Below are positions 50,101 through 58,186 of a stretch of 64,000 nt of DNA, piece by piece; positions within the stretch are counted from its first letter, which is position 1; the number at the start of each line of letters is the position of its first letter. A program made the translations under genes and the position numbers. The notes beneath the pieces are model-generated. The model saw nothing but the letters and a program-made list of their open reading frames with translations. It did no database searches and was not told the DNA's origin. The stretch is from Lanius collurio (Eukaryota > Chordata > Aves > Passeriformes > Laniidae): the NCBI GenBank assembly GCA_020086605.1, contig JACBWW010000004.1, positions 36,398,987 through 36,462,986 on the forward strand, given 5' to 3'.

Positions 50101-52761
50101 ACTCCACATGAAAGTTCTCCCATAGTGAGAAGATACCAATTTACAAAGCAGTACTGCATTAATGCCCTCATAAATGCCTACACTTAAATATTTAGTGCCC
50201 ATGCTCCTAAAGCACTCTCTACAGCTTGTTGATGGCTCTGTGTTGCCAGAATCAGAACTGGAATGGGATACAGATCTAGATGAAAAATAACTAAGGAAAG
50301 AATCAGTCGCCTTTTAGCTGAATCACATCACCACCCAGTTTACTCTGCAGCTGGGCCAACGCAGTGCACTCAGCAGCAAAGGCAGGAATGAGCCAGCACC
50401 AACTTGCAATGAAAATACACATCATTACAGACACAGGTTCTCAGCCTGCACATTAAGAACAAGTTCTTTTGTAGAACATATAACATAAAACTTAATACAC
50501 GTGAAAAAGCATTAATGCAGCAGTGGAACAGAGTAGTCTGCATTCTTTGCATTTGTGTTCCTGCATGCTAACTACTTCTACCATGTAGGCAAAATACAAT
50601 TCAGGCAGCAGTTTGTTTTACTTGTACCTGGCAGCATGGAATGCTCTAGAAAAACCACAGGCAACTACAGAAGCAGTGTGATCCTTCTGTTGAGAGCATT
50701 TCCTTCCCATCTGTAACAAAGGAATGTCCTAAGCTGGACACAGTGTCCAAACCTTTGTTTTTAATAACTATTAATTGACCAGTCATCCATTAACCTCTCT
50801 AGGTTAGTTCTTGAGTCAATTCATACTCTGTAGTGCCCCGTGACAAGTTTCACAATGCGTTATGAAGAAATGTTTGTATTCCTCTTTATTTTCAGCCTGC
50901 TTCCTTACAGTTTTTTTCAACCTCTCAACTTCATTCCATTCATGGACCCCTCATACCTGAGCCCCTTTCTCAACTGAAACACTCTTTTACAAGCTCAGTA
51001 ATTCCAGTCTTTTAAACTACTTCTCTTGATGTCATACTTCTGGTAATCCCCATGCCCAAGTTCAATGTTTCTTTATTTGAGATGGGGTGACCACGACTTT
51101 TTGCAGTAAGAGATCACGTTCATAAGGTTGGTAAGAGATAATAAAGCACTGATGGAACAAGGAACAATTACTCACAGCTTCTCAGAATGCAAAAATTAGA
51201 GACATCAAGCAAGATTATGAAATGACAAATTCCAAGAGGTAACTCCTTCACAAAGGTTAACAAAATAATGAAACGTTTTACCATCGAATCTCTGTGGGAG
51301 AAGCACATTCACTTCAACAAACTATCAGAAAAGTTCACTGAAGAACAACCTTGCAAGCTACACCCATTACAGAGACACTTCCTCTGGCTCTGGGAACCCA
51401 AAAGCTGGAGAGGGGCAAAGCTGGGAGAGAATTTTAGGTATCACTATTCTATACTTATCCTAGGAGGTTTTCTCACACATCTACAGTCACAGGCTGCACT
51501 TCTTAACCATGCTAGAGTCTGTTCCACCTAAGGTGGCCATTCCTTCCTCACAAAAGCTACTCACAAGAATCAAAATGAGATGAACCATGAATGCATTTCT
51601 AAAGTGGCAAGGTAACAGCATGTTTTACTCTGCACCTCTCCACGCAGTTCCTCACATTTTATTTGCACTTTGTTTTTTGTTCTGACATGTTTTTGTTGGA
51701 CTGTCTGCAAGGATGCTTTGTTTCACTTGGGCATAACTACACGAGCCAAGTGAACGGACTTGAACTAAAATGAAAAAAAACTTCAGCACCCTCCTGTCCC
51801 CAACCACCCACCACATTATTTGTTCTTTTAAAAAACCTTCTAAGTGACCTCGTACAGCAGCATTCCCGTTTAGTTTAAAATCCATGGTTAGATACAGGTA
51901 CGGCAAAGCTACTTTCCTACTTATTGAAATTTTGACAGGAAAAAAAAAAGTATCTTCTGCTTTTTCAGGGGGCCATTTGGGAAAATGGGGGCCTAATGCA
52001 ATACCAAAACTAGTTGTAACTAACCATATTTTCTATTGGTAATATACTAAGTCATCCTCTTTTCTTGCATAATTCAGTAATGATATACACAAATGGCAGC
52101 TCTTACTAAGATTTTACGGAAAAAATCTTCAGTGAGGGTCGACCTTACGTTCTTGCCTCAAGGAAGAAAGAGCCAAAGAGCTACAGGCAGCTTTAAAACC
52201 GTAACAGACTTCACCTTCCCTCAGCAAGCTTTTGAGCAAGACAGCCTGCCAGAGGCCCCGGATCTGCAAGAGCGCTCGATCAGATCCGGATGGCCACCGG
52301 TGTCAAAGACTTCCAGGCCTGAACTCGCCAGGCGAAATTCTCCGCCCCCATGCAAAAAGCAGCCGGACTCTAGCTAAGAACCAGTTAATAACGGCGACGC
52401 CACATTTAAAAGGAGAGCTGCCGCCACGACGCGGATGCTGCAAAAGCGACGGGAACTGCTGCCCTCCTTGCAGATCCGCAGGCGCGATGTTTATCTCCAA
52501 CCGCCCCGCGCCGCCGCGGGCCTGAGGGAACCCACCCCGAGCTAGGCCCCGGGGGCTCGCCGGCTGTGCGGCGAGGCGAGCAGCCGCTCTGACGGCACCC
52601 CGGCCCACCCCGTATCGGCCCGGAACTCCCCGCGGCGGCGCTACGCAAACCCGAGGCCTAGCGAAGCCTTGCAGGCCGCAGCCACGCCGCACCTGGCCCG
52701 CCGTCTCCGTGGCGTCCGCCAGGATGCCATAGTTGCGGTAGAGCTCCTCCACGGTGGGCAT
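38081..52761 (-). CDS. API5: API5, apoptosis inhibitor 5 (complete, 14 coding exons, 523 aa)
   Basis: Fourteen exons join to 1,572 bases, 523 codons plus TGA, without a frame break; human API5 is 524 aa. Exons: 52693-52761, 49020-49181, 48139-48232, 47110-47175, 46587-46738, 45081-45287, 44458-44562, 43682-43771, 42916-43097, 41653-41746, 41092-41148, 39972-40048, 39490-39626 and 38081-38160. Family knowledge: a nuclear, all-helical HEAT/ARM-like protein that suppresses apoptosis, binds FGF2 and Acinus, and acts in the E2F1 pathway. Seen here: Lys251 (the human acetylation site) at the start of exon 7; the leucine zipper L370, L377, L384, L391; basic NLS-like [14 protein letters not shown] (465-478); and an RG-rich tail (498-523). 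Residues 449-452 (ADAS) differ from human VEIG. CR1 fragments sit in introns 5, 9 and 11. All introns are GT-AG. Confidence 0.98.
39490..39626 (-). CDS. API5: API5 coding exon 13 (residues 452-497), NLS
   Basis: Encodes [20 protein letters not shown], then [20 protein letters not shown] and LGSFSY. The basic clusters form the nuclear localisation region. Acceptor is TGTCAG|TCAAA; donor is ACG|GTAAGT. Confidence 0.97.
39972..40048 (-). CDS. API5: API5 coding exon 12 (residues 427-451)
   Basis: Encodes [20 protein letters not shown] then QKADA. The last few residues differ from human QKVEIG although the splice sites are clean. Acceptor is CCATAG|GATCT; donor is AAG|GTAAGA. Confidence 0.95.
40280..40432 (-). 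mobile_element. CR1 LINE 3' fragment, minus strand
   Basis: Plus-strand text begins CAGAATCATAGACTAGTTTG and continues through AGGGACATCTTCCACTAGAT and CCAATCCAACCTTGAATGTT, the CR1 3' tail in reverse complement. It lies in API5 intron 11, sense to the gene. Further CR1 similarity fades beyond about 40432. Confidence 0.85.
41092..41148 (-). CDS. API5: API5 coding exon 11 (residues 408-426)
   Basis: Nineteen codons, [19 protein letters not shown], identical to human. Acceptor is TTGCAG|AACAA; donor is AAG|GTAAGT. Confidence 0.97.
41653..41746 (-). CDS. API5: API5 coding exon 10 (residues 376-407), leucine zipper
   Basis: Encodes [20 protein letters not shown] then [12 protein letters not shown], holding L377, L384 and L391 of the heptad series. 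Acceptor is TTTTAG|GCTAC; donor is GAG|GTAAGA. Confidence 0.97.
41911..42875 (-). mobile_element. CR1 LINE 3' half (about 965 bp), minus strand, in API5 intron 9
   Basis: The 3' terminus is at 41911 (TCATAGAGTCAGAGAGTCAT on the plus strand). Minus-strand frames at 42363-42602 and 42589-42807 encode the end of the CR1 reverse-transcriptase ORF (for example [20 protein letters not shown] and [13 protein letters not shown]). They lie in different frames, so the copy is frameshifted and dead. 5' truncated at about 42875. Confidence 0.93.
42916..43097 (-). CDS. API5: API5 coding exon 9 (residues 316-375)
   Basis: Begins [20 protein letters not shown] and ends [13 protein letters not shown], identical to human over most of its length. 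Acceptor is TTCAG|GAGTA; donor is CAG|GTAATG. A CR1 fragment begins only about 40 bp past the donor. Confidence 0.97.
43682..43771 (-). CDS. API5: API5 coding exon 8 (residues 286-315)
   Basis: Encodes [20 protein letters not shown] then [10 protein letters not shown]. Acceptor is ATGTAG|GTTTT; donor is CTG|GTAAGA. Confidence 0.97.
44458..44562 (-). CDS. API5: API5 coding exon 7 (residues 251-285), contains Lys251
   Basis: Encodes [20 protein letters not shown] then [15 protein letters not shown]. The first residue is Lys251, the position reported as acetylated in human API5. Acceptor is TTTCAG|AAAAA; donor is GAG|GTAAGC. Confidence 0.96.
45081..45287 (-). CDS. API5: API5 coding exon 6 (residues 182-250)
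   Basis: Sixty-nine codons from [20 protein letters not shown] to [13 protein letters not shown]. Acceptor is TTAAG|GTTCT; donor is TCA|GTACGT. Confidence 0.97.
45745..46400 (+). mobile_element. Old, diverged CR1 fragment, plus strand, in API5 intron 5
   Basis: Carries recognisable CR1 3' blocks in order: GGTTCTGAGGACAGCAGGCT, GTGTTCTGGGCTGTG, CATCTGACCAAATCTGGAAT, GGTTGCTCAGAGTATACAGG, CTCCTTAAAGGTTTTCAAAA, and finally TCTCAAAGATCCTTTCCAAT. Much more diverged than the copy in intron 9. Antisense to API5. Confidence 0.75.
46587..46738 (-). CDS. API5: API5 coding exon 5 (residues 131-181)
   Basis: Begins [20 protein letters not shown] and ends [12 protein letters not shown]. Acceptor is ATTCAG|GGACT; donor is AAG|GTGAGT. 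Confidence 0.97.
47110..47175 (-). CDS. API5: API5 coding exon 4 (residues 109-130)
   Basis: Small exon encoding [20 protein letters not shown] then AK. Acceptor is CTCCAG|ATGAT; donor is AAG|GTAAAG. Confidence 0.97.
48139..48232 (-). CDS. API5: API5 coding exon 3 (residues 78-108)
   Basis: Encodes [20 protein letters not shown] then [11 protein letters not shown]. Acceptor is GACAG|ATCCG; donor is CAG|GTAGAG. It ends one base into a codon. Confidence 0.97.
49020..49181 (-). CDS. API5: API5 coding exon 2 (residues 24-77)
   Basis: Fifty-four codons from [20 protein letters not shown] to [13 protein letters not shown], nearly identical to human. First helical repeat. Acceptor is TTTCAG|CATAAA; donor is TCT|GTAAGA. 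Confidence 0.97.
49633..49708. repeat. 38 bp tandem duplication
   Basis: Two adjacent copies, 49633-49670 and 49671-49708, each beginning ATCTCTGG and containing TTCAGGTAGTT, with about six differences between them. API5 intron 1. Confidence 0.85.
52693..52761 (-). CDS. API5: API5 coding exon 1 (residues 1-23)
   Basis: Starts at ATG 52761-52759 and encodes [20 protein letters not shown] then AGQ. This matches the human N-terminus apart from the last residues. Donor is CAG|GTGCGG, inside the CpG island. Confidence 0.97.
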
Positions 52762-52923
52762 GGCGCGGCGGAGAAGGGGCAGAGCCGCCGAGACACCGAG
52801 CCCGCCACTGACAACGACGACGACGCCAACGCCACCGCCGCTCCGGCCGCCGCTCGCGCTTGGGCCGCGTCGTCAGCACCAGCGAGGCGGCAGTGCCAGA
52901 GCGGCCGCACGCCGCCGTTTGCG

Positions 52924-52940
52924 CAGCGCCCCCTGGCGGC
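52924..52940 (-). promoter_or_regulatory. CTCF-like motif at the API5 promoter
   Basis: The minus strand reads GCCGCCAGGGGGCGCTG, which matches the CTCF core at all but one position. About 165 bp upstream of the API5 ATG. Confidence 0.55.
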
Positions 52941-53008
52941 GGGCGGTGGCGAGACCTCGGAGCGCCCAACGCGCCGCGCCCCGACCGCGGCAGCTGCAGC
53001 GGCAGCGG

Positions 53009-53076
53009 CCGGCACCGTGCGCTGGGGCAGAGCCGGCACCGTGCGCTGGGGCAGAGCCGGCACCGTGCGCTGGGGC
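53009..53076. repeat. 24 bp GC-rich tandem repeat, 2.8 copies
   Basis: Unit starts CCGGCACCGTGCGCTGGGGC and ends AGAG. Copies at 53009-53032, 53033-53056 and 53057-53076 (partial) are identical over their shared length. Located about 250 bp upstream of the API5 ATG. Confidence 0.95.
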
Positions 53077-56000
53077 TGCGGGCGCCGCGCGCTGGGGGTC
53101 CGCCCCGCCACGCACCCGAGCTGGGGCCGCGCTGCGGGATGCTGTTGTCTGCTCACGGATGTGCCATGGCCTTCGCCTCTTGCAGTCTTTCTTTTTTCCT
53201 TTTTTTTTTTTACTCCCCCTCGGCCTGTCTTCACACTCCTCCTCCTCCTTCCCCCGATTGCTGCCTTCCACCAGCGCCTCATTTCTGTATCCCTTTTCGT
53301 CTGTCCTATACAACTACTATGGAAAGTGCTCAGGAAGTGCCTGTTGCACGCTGAGCGTCTGGTATGAGACAGAGACTGCTTTTCTGGGATTTCGTGACTT
53401 TCATCTTTTCCTGCAGAGGAAGATGCTGCTTAATTCCAGAACCTGGAGTGTATGCAACTCTTGTCAATGAAGGCAACGTGTCTTCATTAGGCTCTAATCA
53501 CCAAATATAAACTGTGGTAAAAGTTATAAGGCTGTAGCAGAGTCTTCTCATCATATCTCAATATGCTTTAGCATCTTGCAAATTTCAAAGGCACTTAAAA
53601 TGATAGCGTATTCCCCATATGAGAATCTGAGGCTGAGCTAAATAAAGTGCTGGAACTTTCTTAAGCACCCTTGCCAGCAGGATGAAGATGCTGTTGGAGG
53701 CATTTGAAGCTCCAGCCTGTCTCCAGAGTCCATGCTGGCAGACCGCACTCAGCAGGGATGTACAGCAGCATCAGTCATTTACCTTCTTCTGTTTTTCCTC
53801 TATTCAGTGTTTCAGCCAGTGGCAGCAGTGACAGCATCAGCCACCTTTCTCCCCTTCCTTGAACTGAGGCCTGGTGCCTTTACCTGTGCACTGATGGATT
53901 CATGCCATTCCAGCACACTCTGACAGTGTTTGAGGGTGCAGAAGCTTGTGGCTTCCATCACATCTAAGAGAGCGCTAACCACATCCTGGCCCTTGGTGTG
54001 CTTGTGAACATCACATTTACCCAAAGTAATCTTAACAGAATATGCTGGGTCATTTTAGTGGTGGGAACAAAATGTAACATCGGAGAAAAAAAAAAATTTA
54101 ATGTGGCAAAAGAGCAGCATGCTTCCAAAAACCTCTCATTTTTCTAGGAAGGGAGAGCTTCCTTGGGTAGCCTGGTGGACATTAAGAGATGTCAATCTCT
54201 TGTCCTCCAGCAGCTTCCAGGCAGCATTGCATCTGAATGCAGATTTTAAAACTCACTATAATCATCTTTATCAGCACTACCTTGGCAAGCTTTTACAACT
54301 TGGCCAGAAAGAAGGAAAGATGTACATCTCATTTAACTGCTTTTTACTCTCCCCTGCTGAAATGTTTACATAGATGGAGCTGCCTCGTTATCTTCTCTTC
54401 TTGCTTTTTTTTTCCTCAACCACTATCATACTGTGATTATATTCCATAGCAAGCATGGATAAATATGTAGTATTTATACCTTGTTGTATGTATGACAGTT
54501 GTGGAGAAAAAAGAGGTAAGCATGAATGAAAATGGTTGTGGGAAGGGCTATGTACCTTCTGGGAAAGACCAGCTCTGCATTCCATAGCAGAGCAGAAGTG
54601 GGGCTTCAGACACCAGAGAGTGACGGGAGATGAACTCAAATGCTGGACTTTGGCTGCTTGGCAGGGAGATTAATTGGTAGGGTGGGATGGTAAGCAGATT
54701 CAAAATGCTATCATAGCTTTATATATTTTGGTGCAACTAACTATTTTAATCACGTTTTTATATATTGTATCATAACATCTATTATAGGCCTTGGAATTAT
54801 ACTTTTAAATTTCTTTAGCAGTGATGCATTCAGCTGTTCTCATTGTCTTTCTAACAGAGAAGGTATGAAAAGGGATATTCAGAGCCACATTAAAAATTTT
54901 TTTTGTCTGAGGTTTGTTCTGTTTCCATCCTTTGATCCTGGTATTTTTATTTCCTCAATTACTTCCTTGTTTCTTTACATCATTAATTTGATTTTTTTCT
55001 CTCCTTACAAGAATTTCCATTTTCTAGTCTTTAGTTTTCACCTATTTATGACATGTATATAATATTTCTTATAATGAACCTGTTTAAAAATTAATCACTG
55101 TTAGTCTTTAGCTTTTATATGGAAGGAACATAAATGAAGAACTGATGGTGTTACAGGTTTTGAAGAAATTGTTTAAAATTAATTTTCAAAGTTAGTAATG
55201 GATCTCTTTGTTAAAGTTGTGATATTTTTGAAAATGCATCTTTAGGAACTCAGAAGCTTGAAATGCACATTTGAGAATGACACACAGCTTTTTCAGACCC
55301 TGCTGTTCATGTCTCATAGTTAATCTGGCCATCAGTCAGGATTTTTCTCTGTTTTTTCTTCTCAGTCCCCACAAACCCAAGCATGTGGAGATAACCCTGT
55401 GCTAGGTTGCACACTCATTTGATAATGAAGTGGTATCATTGTACATTTGACTCCCATTCCTGTGCACTGTCCATAAATCAAGTATTCTGGAATCATTGTA
55501 GGTTCTCCAGAGGAACATTAATTCACTTGTGAAATCAATGAAATTTTCTATTTGCCTTAGAGGAAAAAAAATCACTATTCCTATCCCACGAGTGCCACGG
55601 TCTTTGGTGTAGGACAGGTTTCAGAAAAAGCCATAGGCAGGGCAGAAAAAACTTCTGTTATGACATAAGGATAAGACATGCTGAATGAAAATGTCACACG
55701 GGAACAGTGGTCTAATCCCATGAACCAAACCAGGAAAGTTTCTGTGGATAATAAAGTGACTGAAATAGAGTCCGTTTGTTGGCTTATGCTGGATGAGCAA
55801 TTGATCCCGAATTCTTCTAATCTCACTTTTTAGAATTGGGTTTGAGTCACCACAGAGTTTTTTCATGTAAAAGGGTATAGCAATTATCCCGCATCCATCT
55901 CAAAAATTTGTGAAGGGTTTTTCAGAAAATGGTGTCCAGGTATCAGGGACAAGTACAATGAGTGCATAATTATGTTCACAGATGTAAAGCCTTTTATTGG

Positions 56001-56129
56001 CACACACTGGAAGTATCCTGCGTGGCTACAAGCACCTAATTGGTGTCTTCAGACAAGTAGAGATTTTCCACAGATTTCTGCTAGCGTAATCGGGCTCTCT
56101 TGCAAAATTTCTCCCTGTGAAGGCGAGAA

Positions 56130-56300
56130 ATTTTTCCCGTGGGAGCCATCCCCGCTCGTGCTGCGCGGACGCGCTCCCAGGGCTGGCCAGCAGGCGGCGC
56201 TCGGCCCCCGCGGAGGAGCCGCTGCGCGTCCCGGCGGGAGCCGCTCCCGGCAGCAGGACGGCGCCCAGCCCTGGGGACACCCGCTCTGTTCCGACTCACA
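56130..56300. promoter_or_regulatory. Isolated CpG-rich block
   Basis: About 170 bp with many CpGs (GCGCGGACGCG, CGGCGCTCGG, GCGCGTCCCGGCG) inside AT-rich flank, 3.4 kb upstream of API5. It has no linked exon that I can recognise. It could be a distal enhancer, an insulator or a first exon of an unannotated RNA. Confidence 0.55.
56184..56202 (+). promoter_or_regulatory. CTCF-like motif in the isolated CpG block
   Basis: TGGCCAGCAGGCGGCGCTC on the plus strand fits the CTCF core with one mismatch (C at the ninth core base). Confidence 0.5.
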
Positions 56301-57174
56301 TCTCCAAATACAGCCGAAAAAAGGGATTAGAGAAATAGACCTGGGTTTTTCTTTCCCCTATCCTTTTTTTTCCCAGGTTGCTGCCTTTGTACGCTGAAGA
56401 GCAGTCTGCTTGTACTCCCCTCACTGCTTACCCTTCCACAGTGAGTAGGAAATTTAAATTTCCTTTTAATCCTTTTAAATGGTTTGTGAAAGAATTAGTA
56501 ATGCTCCTCTGTTCTACAGTTCAGAAGATCCCACAGCCCCGACAAAGTGTGTGCAGTGTGCATTAACTGCCGTCAATCGGCGCTCTCATTTGGAGCCCAA
56601 AATGCTGCGTGTCTTTCCTCACAGCCAAGGCTGGGTAAAGACTGAAAATCCAGCCCTCTTTAAAATCTTTGATTGTCTTGTTTGTGTGGAACATTCATAC
56701 AGCAATATTAGAGACAAAACATCTTGAAGGGTAAGAAAATGGGACTGTGAAATACGATACTTGGCAAGAAGACTTAAAAGCAGACATAGCATCCATGAAT
56801 TGTTTAGCTCAAAGAGCATCTATTGAAGAGGGACAGGTGACTGGTTTATACTGAGTTTATTCTACTTCTGTTGAAAAGTTCCACATGTATACAATTCTGG
56901 GTAGATAATGGGTACTCCATCCTTCATTGAAAAGACATAAAATGACTGGGAAGTTAATTTTCTACAGGCTGAAGTTTGGATGCATTGTGCCTCTCTGCTG
57001 TGATGGTCATCACTGACTTGCCATGCCATGATTCTTACATCCTGGGACATTTCAACGTGAGTCTGCTGCTTCTCCAGGCTCACTCAGGGCAGGTTTCATC
57101 TCTAAATTTTGCCTCCAAACTTTTGCATTTTCATGCTGCCAGTTCATAGTCCCCCACAACATCCTTCTCTTCAA

Positions 57175-58180
57175 ACTGGAGAGTGATGTAATTGATGGGT
57201 GGATTGTTGGATTAAGAATTGGTTGGATGATCGCATCCAGAGGGTAGTAGTCAATGGCTCAGGGTCCCAATGGGCATCAGTGATGAGTGGTGTCCCTCAG
57301 GGGTCTGTATTAGGATGAGTGTTATGTAGTATCTTCATTAATGACACAGAAGATGTCATCAGCAGATGACATCAAGCCGAGTGGTGCAGTTGACACACAT
57401 GAGGGGCAGGATGCCACCCAGAGGCAGTTGGATGAACTTGAGACGTGGGCTCCTGGGAATATCATGAGGTTTAATAAGTCCAAGTGCAAGATGCTGCACC
57501 CAGAGTGGGGCAGTCCACAATATCAACACAGGCTGGGGGATGAACAGATTGAGAGCAGCCCTGCTGCAAAGAACTTGGGGGTGCTGGGAGATAAGAAGAT
57601 GGGTGTGACCTGGCAATGTGCTCTCGCAGCCCAGAAAGCCAAACGTGTCCTGGGCTGCATCCAAAGCAGTGTGGCCAGGAGGGTGAGGGAGGGGTTCTGC
57701 CCTTCTGCTCTGGTGAGACCTCACCTGGGGTCCTCAACATGGGAAGTACATTGACCTGTTGGAGTGAGTCCAGAGAAGGGTCACCATGTTGGTCAGAGGT
57801 TTCAAGCATGTCTCCTGTGAGGGAAGACTGAGAGCTGTGAAAAGAGAAGGCTTTGGGGTGACCTAATTGCAGCCTTGGAGTATTTGAAGGGAACTTCCAG
57901 GAAAGATTGGGGCAAGAGTTTACGAGAGTGTGTAGTGACAGCACAAGGGTGCATGAAAAGAGAATAGGTTTAGATTAGATATTAGGAGAAAATTCTTAAC
58001 TGTGAGGGTGGTGAGGCACTGGAACTGGTTGCTCAGGGATGTTGATTCTCCATCCCTGGAGGTGTTCAGGGCCAGGTTGGATGGGGCTCTGGTCTATTTA
58101 AAGGTGTCCCTGCCCATGGCAGGGGGGTTGGAACTGGATGATCTTCAAGGTCCCCTTCCAACCCATTCTGTGACTCCACG
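57175..58180 (+). mobile_element. CR1 LINE 3' portion (about 1 kb), plus strand
   Basis: Begins in the CR1 reverse-transcriptase ORF (GGTTGGATGATCGCATCCAG; then TCAGTGATGAGTGGTGTCCC), runs through AACTTGGGGGTGCTGGGAGA and GGTGAGACCTCACCTGGGGT, and ends with GATGATCTTCAAGGTCCCCT and an ATTCTGTGACTC terminus. Stops and frameshifts make it non-functional. 5' truncated, as is usual for CR1. Confidence 0.93.
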
Positions 58181-58186
58181 AAATTC

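Larger units (their letters stand above)
47176..52692 (-). other. API5 introns 1 to 3
   Basis: Intron 1 is 49182-52692, intron 2 is 48233-49019 and intron 3 is 47176-48138. AT-rich apart from the CpG-island end of intron 1. Intron 1 holds a 38 bp tandem duplication. No transposon was confidently identified. Confidence 0.7.
52390..53165 (-). promoter_or_regulatory. API5 CpG-island promoter
   Basis: CpG-dense block covering API5 exon 1 and both flanks. No TATA box is evident upstream of the ATG, as usual for this class. The 5' UTR side (52762-52860) holds CGN/CCG triplet-rich sequence. Large overlapping open frames on both strands reflect base composition. The transcription start cannot be placed exactly. 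Confidence 0.85.
53166..57174. other. API5 upstream flank, no gene recognised
   Basis: Ends the CpG island with a T-rich and CTC-repeat stretch (53190-53250), then AT-rich sequence. Short open frames on either strand show no recognised family. It contains the isolated CpG-rich block near 56.1-56.3 kb. Confidence 0.7.

Noticed and set aside
52641..53470. Long overlapping open frames (up to 238 codons) on both strands at the API5 promoter
   Set aside because: Same cause, CpG-island composition plus a 24 bp repeat (multiple of three) that stays open in every frame. No conserved domain.
53812..54024. 70-codon minus-strand frame upstream of API5
   Set aside because: Looks protein-like in composition but I recognise no family, and there are no flanking exons or conserved signals.
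57341..57944. 137- and 157-codon frames on opposite strands upstream of API5
   Set aside because: The plus-strand frame is CR1 ORF2 remnant and the minus-strand frame its shadow.
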